DNA from: Anthropogastromicrobium aceti
Lineage (GTDB): Bacteria; Bacillota; Clostridia; Lachnospirales; Lachnospiraceae
Assembly: GCF_025567095.1 (NCBI RefSeq)
Contig: NZ_JAOQJH010000023.1
DNA length: 58,870 nt
Strand: one strand, 5' to 3'
The notes under the pieces were generated by a model, which saw only the letters and a list, made by a program, of their open reading frames with translations, did not search any database and was not told the origin of the DNA. The position numbers and the translations under genes are program-made. This document shows positions 25,916 to 34,124 of this stretch, one piece after another (within the stretch, counting starts at the first letter, position 1; each line of letters opens with the position of its first letter).

Positions 25916-27559
25916 TTACTGGAAATTGTCACAATTCACAAGACGACCGCTCTGAAAATGCATTATTTTTGTAAATTCAATCGTTCCTTGTGGGTCATGC
26001 TCAACGACAATTATAAGTTTATTCTTCTTTTTTGCAATAAGATTTAACAACTGCTCGTATTTTTCTCTCGTTTCCTGATCAAGACCAGCCTCAATTTCAT
26101 CTACAATCAAAACAGATGCTTCCTCGATTCTAAGAAGCATTTTCATGATTAACAGCTTCTTTCGCTGTCCCACCGACAATGATTTTCCCTCATTTTCGAT
26201 GATACGATCCTCCGCTATATCATATTCTTTTAACAGATATGTCACAGCTTCTCCCTTGTTTTGTGTGATAATGTGCAAATAATCTTCTACTGTCTCGTTT
26301 AAAAAAATCTCCTCCTGACCAACATACAAAAACTGACGGCTCATATCATGTTTGCAATAAGCATCAACTGATTGTGAATTGATTCTTATTGTTCCACTGT
26401 CTGGCCGATAAAGTCCGAGCAAAAGCTTTATAAACGTAGACTTTCCGCAGCCATTTTCACCCATCAGGCGAACCATCTGTCCTTTTTGCAGACAGCAGGA
26501 AACTTGTGTTAAGGCAGGTGCACCGCTTGCATAAGAAAAACAAACTGAGTCGAACTCGATTGATTCAACATCTGTTAATGGCTCTGCTTTCTGGCGTGGC
26601 TCTAATTTGCACACTTTATCTACATTTTCAAAGCTTACCTGTGCACGCATAATTTGCCGCAGCAATTCCTGCGCATTCTGACCCTGCGAATTGATTACCG
26701 TTGACAACATCGTAAAAAAGATCAAATTCCCAATTGATCCGCCCCATGAGGGAATTAACAACAAAACAGACAACAGCATAGTAGATATCGTGTTGTAGTG
26801 TTCTGACAGCTTGGCCCAAAACATCATCAGGCGATCTTCTTTTTTTGCAGTCTGAATGAAATCACCTAATTTTTCTGCTGTTTCCTGCTGAAAGTAATCG
26901 AGCACATCGTTTGTCTGGACAAGTGTCATTGAGTCAATATACTGATTGCAGACGGCATGGCACTGTTTCATTTTCTGATTTGTCTTGCCTGCCTTTTGTG
27001 AAATTCGCTTTCGCCCCAAAAATGACACATACCAGCCAAGACCAACTGAAAATACCAAAAAAACTGCAAATTTTATGCTAAATGCAAAGGCCAATACCAT
27101 ACATACAATAGTTGTCAATACCGCACTGATAAACGACGGTATATGATGACCTGTCACACGAAATACATCAAGCACATCAGCATACATTGTATGCTTTAAC
27201 ACCTCTGCACCAATCTTATCGGCATCTGATAAAGAAGCGGCCGCAAGTGCTGCCTCCATCTTGAGTGTCAAATCTCTCATACAAAGGCCGCCTAACTTAT
27301 CTAGCAGCAAATACCATCTAATTTCCATCCAGGTATTAAACCCCATACATAATAAAAATGCTGCGAATGCGGCAAGCAAAAAAAGAAGTTCTTTCTGTCC
27401 AAGACTGTTCGCCTGTGAGATACTGTCTACCAAAAAGCGCATTCCACACGGAATCAAAAGGTTGCTCACGGTCACTGCCGCCATGATCACAAATGACATC
27501 ACAAAAAGCTTTTTATATGTGATAATCATTTTTTTGTAATAGGTCATTATCAATTTCAT
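25916..27559 (-). CDS. ABC exporter (fused membrane and ATPase domains) of the radical SAM peptide cluster
   Basis: 547 residues. Residues 1-320 carry about six membrane helices (starting LFVMSFVIMAAVTVSNLLIP) of the ABCB-type exporter fold. The C-terminal part is the nucleotide-binding domain: Walker A GENGCGKST near 365, signature LSVGQRKKLLIMKML, Walker B ASVLIVDEIEAGLD and H-loop VVEHD. The signature has Val for the usual Gly and the D-loop differs slightly from consensus. There is no N-terminal C39 peptidase domain, so any leader removal must be done elsewhere. Starts 2 bases after the radical SAM stop, so the two are coupled. Likely exports the modified peptide encoded at 28913-29026. 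Confidence 0.88.
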   Translation of the reverse strand: MKLIMTYYKKMIITYKKLFVMSFVIMAAVTVSNLLIPCGMRFLVDSISQANSLGQKELLFLLAAFAAFLLCMGFNTWMEIRWYLLLDKLGGLCMRDLTLKMEAALAAASLSDADKIGAEVLKHTMYADVLDVFRVTGHHIPSFISAVLTTIVCMVLAFAFSIKFAVFLVFSVGLGWYVSFLGRKRISQKAGKTNQKMKQCHAVCNQYIDSMTLVQTNDVLDYFQQETAEKLGDFIQTAKKEDRLMMFWAKLSEHYNTISTMLLSVLLLIPSWGGSIGNLIFFTMLSTVINSQGQNAQELLRQIMRAQVSFENVDKVCKLEPRQKAEPLTDVESIEFDSVCFSYASGAPALTQVSCCLQKGQMVRLMGENGCGKSTFIKLLLGLYRPDSGTIRINSQSVDAYCKHDMSRQFLYVGQEEIFLNETVEDYLHIITQNKGEAVTYLLKEYDIAEDRIIENEGKSLSVGQRKKLLIMKMLLRIEEASVLIVDEIEAGLDQETREKYEQLLNLIAKKKNKLIIVVEHDPQGTIEFTKIMHFQSGRLVNCDNFQ

Positions 27560-27561
27560 TG

Positions 27562-28836
27562 TTACGCTTGTCCTTCAGTGTTTTTTACTATATTTTGAGC
27601 TATTGCACATGTCAATGGGCTACTTCTTTTTTCATCTCCATTATACACCAGTGCCAACATTCTACAATCAGTAATTCCACATTTAGACTTATATTTACAT
27701 TTCTTACAATCTTTTGTCTGATGAACTTTTTCTTTTCTATACCTCTTTATATTTTTTCCACAATGACACCACGCATATGCAATTCCTTTTTGAAAAGCAT
27801 TATACTTAAAAATAAATTGTGGCTGATTAGCCGCTGTACAAATCTTAAGATCTCCCTTACTAGTAATTGTACATTGTGATATTCCTCCTGAACAGCGATA
27901 TTTTGACAATGGACGACCATTATTAATATTATACAATACTGATTCTTCTTTTTTTTCTTTTATCATTGTTTTTATTTCTTCTATCGAAAATGCACATTTA
28001 CTTTTCACTGCATTTCCATCAGGAAATGCAAAATCAATTGTATGCTTCATTTCTGGGAAGTTTTCCTGAATATATTTCATAATTTCGCTAATGCTACTTT
28101 CATTTTGCCGCATTTCTACTGTACTAATCATGCACACTACATTTTTATTTTTTTGAATTGTTTTTAATGATCTTACAACATTTTGAAACGTCCCCTCTCT
28201 TCCTCGAATCTCATCATGTTTTGCATAAATTCCATCTAAACTTACTTTTATCATATAGTGATATTTTTGCGTACTTTGTAATAATTTTTCTATTATATCG
28301 TAGTTATATCCATTCGTTAATATTGTCAAATCAAATCCATGTTTTAAAAATAATATAGCTATTTTTATAAAATCTGGATGGATTGTTGGTTCTCCACCTG
28401 TTAATGCGATTCGCAATGTATTTAATTCATTCAGTTCTGGAAGCATTTCTTCTATTTTTTCATATGGAAACATTGAATTTTTTATTGCATTTTTTCCATA
28501 TTTTCCATAACAATGAGTACATTTTAGATTACAGCCATCTGTTAATTCTATAGCTAGTGACGTCAATGGATATTTTTTATTTTTTAAATTGCTCAAATAA
28601 ATTTCATCTGCTTCGCCTTTTTCATTTCTGTCTAAAAATCCCCAACGCTCCAGTTCGCTGTAAAAGTCTTCATTTCTACGCCACATATTTTTGTTTTTTT
28701 GCATTTTAGTAATCAAATACGCGGCTTGCTTATTAATTACAAGTTCTTTTCCAATATTATTATTAAAAAGTGTCCATGTATGTTCCTTTTTATCTTTATT
28801 GGTTTGAACCATTCTCGTTCCATGTATTAATTTCAT
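27562..28836 (-). CDS. Radical SAM/SPASM peptide-modifying enzyme
   Basis: 424 residues. The radical SAM cluster motif C-x3-C-x2-C is at residues 102/106/109 (GCNLKCTHCYG), followed by the SAM-binding ALTGGEPTIHPD. The C-terminal third is Cys-rich and SPASM-like: YRCSGGISQCTI, LKICTAANQ, WCHCGKN, DCKKCKYKSKCGITDC and a final Cys, enough for two auxiliary Fe-S clusters. The first 80 residues (LVINKQAAYLITKMQ...ERWGFLD) look like a small winged-helix region such as the peptide-binding RRE/PqqD domain. SPASM enzymes with a neighbouring short peptide usually install thioether, C-C or epimer modifications. GGGAGGTAAC precedes ATG. The type of modification cannot be told from sequence. Confidence 0.9.
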   Translation of the reverse strand: MKLIHGTRMVQTNKDKKEHTWTLFNNNIGKELVINKQAAYLITKMQKNKNMWRRNEDFYSELERWGFLDRNEKGEADEIYLSNLKNKKYPLTSLAIELTDGCNLKCTHCYGKYGKNAIKNSMFPYEKIEEMLPELNELNTLRIALTGGEPTIHPDFIKIAILFLKHGFDLTILTNGYNYDIIEKLLQSTQKYHYMIKVSLDGIYAKHDEIRGREGTFQNVVRSLKTIQKNKNVVCMISTVEMRQNESSISEIMKYIQENFPEMKHTIDFAFPDGNAVKSKCAFSIEEIKTMIKEKKEESVLYNINNGRPLSKYRCSGGISQCTITSKGDLKICTAANQPQFIFKYNAFQKGIAYAWCHCGKNIKRYRKEKVHQTKDCKKCKYKSKCGITDCRMLALVYNGDEKRSSPLTCAIAQNIVKNTEGQA

Positions 28837-28858
28837 TGTTACCTCCCTCTTATTTTTT

Positions 28859-28898
28859 AGCAGATACTACTTTTTTAAGTAGTATCTGCTTTTTCTTT
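28859..28898. terminator. Perfect hairpin between precursor peptide and radical SAM gene
   Basis: Arms AGCAGATACTACTT and AAGTAGTATCTGCT (14 bp). A U-tract (TTTTTCTTT) follows only on the plus strand. In the direction of the operon (minus) the stem is followed by AAAAAATAAG, so it should not terminate efficiently; it may instead stabilise the abundant precursor transcript or cause partial attenuation, giving more peptide than enzyme. Confidence 0.7.
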
Positions 28899-28912
28899 AA
28901 TCAGCATTTAAC

Positions 28913-29026
28913 TTAGCAGCAATCTGCTTGGCAGAGCCATCCTGCCTGTGCGAAATTAGGGAGACCCACATTCTTTGCACTAATAACATTAGGTTTTCTA
29001 CAAATTCGCTTCCAAATTCTTCTCAT
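28913..29026 (-). CDS. Cys-containing RiPP precursor peptide (37-39 residues)
   Basis: Translates to a basic N-terminal part MRRIWKRICRKP, a middle NVISAKNVGLPNFAQ, and the end AGWLCQADCC then stop. A strong AAAGGAG lies 7 bases before ATG 29026; an in-frame ATG two codons earlier (29032) is only one base from it and is unlikely. The three Cys, Trp and Asp packed in the last ten residues form a natural core region for thioether or C-C crosslinks; the rest would be leader. It sits directly upstream of the radical SAM gene on the same strand with a hairpin between. The peptide has no hydrophobic signal sequence. I do not recognise the family. Confidence 0.8.
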   Translation of the reverse strand: MRRIWKRICRKPNVISAKNVGLPNFAQAGWLCQADCC

Positions 29027-29045
29027 TGCCATACTCCTTTCTTTA

Positions 29046-29125
29046 GATGATAATTTATCATCAGGTTTTTATTTTGCATATTTATGATATCATTTATCTG
29101 CCATAATCCAAATGATATATTTGGA
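29046..29125. promoter_or_regulatory. Three palindromes in the divergent peptide/regulator intergenic region
   Basis: Inverted repeats are TCCAAAT-gatat-ATTTGGA (29107-29125), ATGATATCAT (29084-29093) and GATGATAA-t-TTATCATC (29046-29062). A weak minus-strand promoter, TTTGGA with 17-base spacing to TATCAT, overlaps the first and second. The placement around a poor -35 fits activation by the divergent HTH regulator. The last palindrome lies in the precursor's leader just before its ribosome site and could act at RNA level. Confidence 0.5.
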
Positions 29126-29157
29126 CTTTATTTTTTATTTTTTTCCTTTTCTGATCA

Positions 29158-29186
29158 TTTACAAATAGCCTAATATGCTGTAATAT
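29158..29186 (+). promoter_or_regulatory. Promoter of the HTH regulator
   Basis: TTTACA (29158-29163), 17-base spacer, TAATAT (29181-29186), about 48 bases before the start codon. Confidence 0.55.
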
Positions 29187-29233
29187 TTTACTATTATTGT
29201 CTAATTTACAAAGCTGACAGGGAGGAGATTCTA

Positions 29234-30643
29234 TTGAGTTTAAATTATACAATTGGTGATCTACTTTTGCAAGGTCTTGACGATTACGGAATATCTTCCC
29301 AAACAATTCGTGAAGGTGTTTTAACCGCAAAAAAATTCAGTAAAATCGAACATGATGAAGGCTTGGGAGATAGAATGATCTGGGATTTTTTATTGGAAAG
29401 AATGTCTGTGTCACCACTTATTTACAAATGCTATATTACAAAAGATGAAGAAACATTACTTCAAAAAAGAAAGGTATTACGATCTATTACAGACGAATTA
29501 AGAAGCATTCCCTTAAATGCTACACAGCAGCAGCTGGAAAAGCAAAAGGAACTATTAAAAAAAGGAAAATTATTAGTTTTTGATTACTCTAATGCATGGC
29601 AAAATACAGATGCCGTTATTCAAGGAAGCGGCCGCATTCATGATCTATTTGTACAGGTAATCTATGGCTGGCTTTTAAAAACCGCTCTAACTCAAAAATC
29701 ACACGCTGTTTTATTTTATAGTGAATGCACTTCAAGCACTTTAGAAATTATGTACTTAGCTCATCTAAGAAAAACATGGAAAACTCTTCATTCCGTAGCA
29801 GTTGAAGAATGGTGTAAAAATGGTCATTATTTTTTAGCTGAGCTTGAATTAGAGCTTATTTATTTAACATCAGATGCCTTATTGTACAACCAGCATACAT
29901 CTGATGCAAAAGAAATTTTAGAATGGCTTTGCAGACCTTTTTTGTTTGCCTGTATGCAAAAACGCAACAAAGAAAGTATTCGTATTCTTCCACTTGCAGC
30001 AGTAAAACTAGCAGAGCTAGAATTTATTGAAGGTAACATTAAGCAGGCATGGGATATCTTAGAACAGACAAAAAGGCTCATGAAGCGTGAGCAAAACAAC
30101 GGTGCCATATGGTTAATACTTAATTGTCAAAAAAATTTTATCTCTGCTTCACGTAATACGCAATTCTCTGTTCAAGAAAAAATTTTAAATGAATATAAAA
30201 AATATGACTTTATTGTCAATTCTTCAGCAATAAATCCTTATGCTATATGGGAATCATCTACTGATAATCATATATGGATTTCAAATGATGTCATCCGAAA
30301 TGCACGCTTACAAAAAGGCTTTACACAGCATCAGGCATGTGAAGGAATTATAGAACCTGAAACCTACAGCAGATTTGAAAGTGGCAAATCGCGTCTTCGT
30401 TGGGAAAAACAGAAATTGCTTCTTGAACGATTAGGTCAATCTTCAGCAAGAGTACAATTTATTGTTGACAGTCCGCATCCCAAAGTACTTGTAACAGCCA
30501 AAAATATTTTGACAGATATTCAATTAGGCCGACTAAATATGGCAAATGAAAAATATATCGAATTAAGCTGTTGGCTAACAAAAAGCTCTGTTAACGATAA
30601 ATTCAATCAACTTGTAACAGATCAATTAGATTCAATGTTCTGA
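29234..30643 (+). CDS. Large HTH regulator of the peptide cluster (Rgg/PlcR-like layout, possibly two HTH domains)
   Basis: 469 residues starting with TTG after a very strong GGGAGGAG at 6 bases; no ATG fits. The N-terminal 60 residues (TIGDLLLQGLDDYGISSQTIREGV) resemble an XRE-type helix-turn-helix. A long alpha-helical middle (about 80-340) has TPR-like character. A second XRE-type domain lies near 355-405 (NARLQKGFTQHQACEGI...YSRFESGKSRLRWEKQKLLL). Regulators with HTH plus helical-repeat domains (Rgg, PlcR) bind exported and re-imported peptides. Divergent from the precursor peptide operon with shared palindromes, so it probably controls it. That the cluster's own product is the ligand is speculation. 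Confidence 0.75.
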   Translation: MSLNYTIGDLLLQGLDDYGISSQTIREGVLTAKKFSKIEHDEGLGDRMIWDFLLERMSVSPLIYKCYITKDEETLLQKRKVLRSITDELRSIPLNATQQQLEKQKELLKKGKLLVFDYSNAWQNTDAVIQGSGRIHDLFVQVIYGWLLKTALTQKSHAVLFYSECTSSTLEIMYLAHLRKTWKTLHSVAVEEWCKNGHYFLAELELELIYLTSDALLYNQHTSDAKEILEWLCRPFLFACMQKRNKESIRILPLAAVKLAELEFIEGNIKQAWDILEQTKRLMKREQNNGAIWLILNCQKNFISASRNTQFSVQEKILNEYKKYDFIVNSSAINPYAIWESSTDNHIWISNDVIRNARLQKGFTQHQACEGIIEPETYSRFESGKSRLRWEKQKLLLERLGQSSARVQFIVDSPHPKVLVTAKNILTDIQLGRLNMANEKYIELSCWLTKSSVNDKFNQLVTDQLDSMF

Positions 30644-30684
30644 CCTGTTTCACAGCTTATATTATTGTCTGTTCTAAGAATGTT

Positions 30685-31518
30685 TTACATCTGCCTTTTT
30701 TTATGATTCATGCGCTCTTGGCACCAGCTTCCTATCTCGGTGAGGCATAAAAAAAGGAGTATTAAAAAAAGGCCTGGAATCAAAATCATCCACCATGCGC
30801 GCATAACGAAGGCATTCTGGGCAAGTGCGAGCATACTGCCCCACGAGATTGTCTCTATTGGAAGGCCAAGCCCCAGAAAGCTAAGTGTTGATTCTTCAGC
30901 TATTGCTGTTCGTACACTCATAATAATCATAAATAAAATTGAAGGAAGAAAATTTGGGGCAAGATGCCAGTAAAGCACATGAAAAAAACCGCCGCCCATG
31001 CACTGTGATGCCGTGACAAATCCACTTTCTTTTACTGTTTTTGCCTGTGTGCGCACGATTTTTGCCATTGAGAACCATCCACAAAGTCCTATCGCTGCAC
31101 TCATTCCTATAATATTTTTTCCAAATACTGCCTGCACAAATAAGACAAGCAAAAGCGACGGAACAGAAAGAAGCACGTCTACAAGACGCATCAAAAGCCT
31201 ATCCAGCCACGCAGGTGACAGTGCACTTGCTGTGCCATACAAAACTGCAATAACTGCTGATATTGCAGCTGATAAAAAGCCAATGGTAAGAGAAACACGT
31301 CCGCCATGCCAGATACATGAAAACAGATCGCGTCCCATAGTATCTGTTCCAAAGAAAAATTCACGCCCTGGTGCGCGACTGCAGTTCATAAGATCCATAT
31401 AGGACGCATCTTTGCAAAAAAATGGTGCAAACACACATCCCATAATCAAAATACCAAGTAGCACAAAGGAAAGAAACGGTACTTTTTTTCTCTTCATTAT
31501 ATGTTTTTCAGAACTCAT
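30685..31518 (-). CDS. Nickel/dipeptide-type ABC transporter permease (DppC/NikC family)
   Basis: 277 residues from ATG 31518, whose ATG overlaps the previous gene's TGA (ATGA) and follows GGAGGAAAA; the longer frame to 31611 lies within the upstream gene and is rejected. Membrane helices begin at VPFLSFVLLGILIMGCVFAP; the segment GTDTMGRDLFSCIWHGGR is typical of the C-type permease, and the cytoplasmic EAA-like loop is ESGFVTASQCMGGGFFHVLYWHLAPN. Last gene of the lar operon; after it comes the convergent regulator, with no ATPase genes (DppD/F or NikD/E) following. Confidence 0.9.
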   Translation of the reverse strand: MSSEKHIMKRKKVPFLSFVLLGILIMGCVFAPFFCKDASYMDLMNCSRAPGREFFFGTDTMGRDLFSCIWHGGRVSLTIGFLSAAISAVIAVLYGTASALSPAWLDRLLMRLVDVLLSVPSLLLVLFVQAVFGKNIIGMSAAIGLCGWFSMAKIVRTQAKTVKESGFVTASQCMGGGFFHVLYWHLAPNFLPSILFMIIMSVRTAIAEESTLSFLGLGLPIETISWGSMLALAQNAFVMRAWWMILIPGLFLILLFLCLTEIGSWCQERMNHKKRQM

Positions 31519-32489
31519 TTTTCCTCCTGCGCCATATATGGATTTAAGCTTGCGTTCACTAGCTCTGCAATCGTGTTTGCTGCTATCATCACTACTCCTG
31601 TTAAAAGGCATAGTACCATAAGCATGTTGTAATCAGATGTTTTGGCACTCTCATACGTAAGCATACCAATTCCCGGATAGCCAAATACTGCTTCTACCAA
31701 ATAAGTACCGCCAAGAATATGCGCTACCGAAACTGCCATAAGACTAATATAAGCTGGCAGCACATTTTTTAGGCAGTGACGAAATAATATTGTACTGTCT
31801 TTTGTTCCCTTTGCACGTGCAAGCACGATATATTCTGAACGTGTTTCTTCGCAGAGCATATTTCGCACCATATAGGCAAAATACCACAAATGACCAGCCA
31901 CTGAGGCAATTAATGGCAGCACAAGATGACGCAGCCTGTCAATTAAGCTGCCTCCTCCAATTGAATATGCACCGCTTGCCGGGAACCAGCCAAGCAATAC
32001 GCTGAACACAAAAATCAACATTAGTGCCATCCAAAATTCCGGAATGCAGCTTGTAATCGTTCCAAGGCGCACAATAAACCTGTCTGCAAATTTATTTTCA
32101 TTCCAAGCACATAAAAGTCCTAACAGCAATGCTCCAATAAATAAAATCACATAGCTTAATACTCCTAAAACGAGTGTATTTTGGATACGTTCTTTAATCA
32201 CAATAGTAACGTCCTGCTTATATTTGTAGGAGATTCCAAAATCACCGGACAGCGCCAGCTTAAGCCAGCGCACATATTGTACCGGAATCGGATCATTTAA
32301 TCCAAGACGTTCTCTGGCACTGTCCTTTTGTTCTTCACTCATTTTCTCTACGCGCTCACCATAGTACGACTGCAACGGATCAATCGGTGTAATTCGTGAT
32401 AAGAAAAACACAATGGCAGACAGCACCCATATGCTGATAAAAAATGCAGCGATCTTTTTGAAAAGCACACTAAGCCATTTGTTCTTCAT
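31515..32489 (-). CDS. Nickel/dipeptide-type ABC transporter permease (DppB/NikB family)
   Basis: 324 residues with an N-terminal helix (IAAFFISIWVLSAIVFFLSR), the family's DPLQSYYG region and a long extracytoplasmic loop, then five further helices. The coupling loop EYIVLARAKGTKDSTILFRH is the conserved EAA motif of this class. Overlaps the next permease by 4 bases and follows the binding-protein gene by 21 bases. Given that the same operon makes the nickel-pincer cofactor, nickel (or a nickel chelate) is the likely cargo. Confidence 0.92.
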   Translation of the reverse strand: MKNKWLSVLFKKIAAFFISIWVLSAIVFFLSRITPIDPLQSYYGERVEKMSEEQKDSARERLGLNDPIPVQYVRWLKLALSGDFGISYKYKQDVTIVIKERIQNTLVLGVLSYVILFIGALLLGLLCAWNENKFADRFIVRLGTITSCIPEFWMALMLIFVFSVLLGWFPASGAYSIGGGSLIDRLRHLVLPLIASVAGHLWYFAYMVRNMLCEETRSEYIVLARAKGTKDSTILFRHCLKNVLPAYISLMAVSVAHILGGTYLVEAVFGYPGIGMLTYESAKTSDYNMLMVLCLLTGVVMIAANTIAELVNASLNPYMAQEEK

Positions 32490-32510
32490 CGCTCATTTCC
32501 CTTCGTTTTG

Positions 32511-34082
32511 TTACTGATTTTCAATTGTCCAGTCACAGATATTCCAGAAAATGCCTACACCGTGATGACCTAATACAGTATCTTCATCTATTCCCTGAAT
32601 CGTATTCTCTGCTGCGTAAAGCGCATCAATATAGCAGAAGAATGTGTAAGCCGGTGTCTCTGCTAATACTTCCTGAAACTTTGCATAAGCCTCCTTACGC
32701 TCATTTTCATCCTCTGTCTGACGTGCCTGTGTTAAGTATTCATCTACAAGTGCATTTGAATATCCAGAATAGTTTGCTCCCTTATCTGTACCAAATACCT
32801 TGTATGTATGATCATCTGCATCAAACGGAGATCCCCATCCAATGATGCAGCACTCCTGTCCTGCCCAGTCGATTCCGCCTGCCGGTACATCTGCTTTTAC
32901 ATCAAGTCCTGCCTCGCGAAGCTGCTGTGCTGCAATCTGCGCCATATCAATGCGCACCTGATCACCCGGTGTCGCGTTAATTGTAAAGCTAATTCTCTCC
33001 CCGTTTCTGCACCAGTAGCCATCTGCATCTTGTGTGCATCCTGCTGCTTCAAAAATCTCTGCCGACTTTTCTAAGTTATAATCGTAGTGCTCCACATTTT
33101 CATTGTTATATTTATTTCGCTGCAGAGGACCATATGCCACTTCACCCTTATCTAACAGCACTGCATCAAGGATCGCCTGACGGTCAATCGCATAATTGAT
33201 TGCCGGGATCAGATCGGCATTTTCCTGCCAATACTCGTTATTAAAGTTGTAGAGAATGCCTCTGTAGTCAGAAGTTGTCATATCGTACACTTTAAATTCG
33301 TCATTATCAGCAAAAAGTGATTCTTCCTTTGGTGTAATCTGCGCCAAATCAAGCTCGCCGCTTAATAGCTGCATTGCCTTTGCATTATCATCTGTCACAA
33401 TCTTAAATACAATTGTATCAATATTAGCTGCACCGGCAAAATACTCCTCATTCTTTTCCATTGTAATAGTCTGTCCTGCATCCCAACTTACAAACTTATA
33501 TGGTCCTGTTCCAACTGGTGCACGGAAAAAGTCAGATGTCTGCCAATCTTCACCCTCTAACAGATGCTTTGGCATAACAGGTTTTGTCATATATTCCAAA
33601 AAAGCGGTATTAACGTTAGAAAGATGAAAAGCTACCGTATGTTCGTCAATCACCTCAATGCTCTCTATATCCTCATAATCAGGTGCATTCTCTGATTCAT
33701 TTGCCGGATCCATAATTGCTTCGAATGTAAATTTTACATCCTCTGCTGTAAAAGGCTCACCATCATGCCACTTGACGCCTTCCTCAAGATGAAACGTGTA
33801 TGTTAAATTCTCCTCATCATACTCCCAGCTCTTTGCCAGACGCGGAATAATTTGATTATCACCATCATGATCAGTAAGACCATCAAATAACAGCACGTTT
33901 ATTTCGCAGTGCTCATCCATTGCCGGGTTAATGCGTGTATAGTCAGTGCTTCCATATACAAGTGTAGTTTTGTCTGCTTCGTCTGCAAATGCTGTTTTTG
34001 AAAAGCCTGCTGAAAATACAAATGTTGCCGCCATAAACGCAGCACAGCCTGCCGTTAAATTTCTTACATGTTTTTTTCTCAT
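32511..34082 (-). CDS. Extracellular solute-binding protein, family 5 (nickel/peptide type)
   Basis: 523 residues. An N-terminal signal sequence (about residues 8-33, ending KTAFADEADK) is followed by the SBP_bac_5 fold: LTYTFHLEEGVKWHDGEPFTAEDVKFTFE is the family signature, and DFFRAPVGTGPYKFVSW is also conserved. A Cys at residue 13 inside the signal (LTAGC) does not sit in a normal lipobox position, so anchoring is unclear. It captures the substrate outside the cell for the two permeases downstream. Co-transcribed with larE-larB-larC, so a NikA/CntA-like role in nickel uptake is likely; dipeptide binding remains possible. Confidence 0.88.
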   Translation of the reverse strand: MRKKHVRNLTAGCAAFMAATFVFSAGFSKTAFADEADKTTLVYGSTDYTRINPAMDEHCEINVLLFDGLTDHDGDNQIIPRLAKSWEYDEENLTYTFHLEEGVKWHDGEPFTAEDVKFTFEAIMDPANESENAPDYEDIESIEVIDEHTVAFHLSNVNTAFLEYMTKPVMPKHLLEGEDWQTSDFFRAPVGTGPYKFVSWDAGQTITMEKNEEYFAGAANIDTIVFKIVTDDNAKAMQLLSGELDLAQITPKEESLFADNDEFKVYDMTTSDYRGILYNFNNEYWQENADLIPAINYAIDRQAILDAVLLDKGEVAYGPLQRNKYNNENVEHYDYNLEKSAEIFEAAGCTQDADGYWCRNGERISFTINATPGDQVRIDMAQIAAQQLREAGLDVKADVPAGGIDWAGQECCIIGWGSPFDADDHTYKVFGTDKGANYSGYSNALVDEYLTQARQTEDENERKEAYAKFQEVLAETPAYTFFCYIDALYAAENTIQGIDEDTVLGHHGVGIFWNICDWTIENQ

Positions 34083-34124
34083 ATCATTCTCCTTTTTTGT
34101 AAATAAAAATTCTAATCAGCTTTT

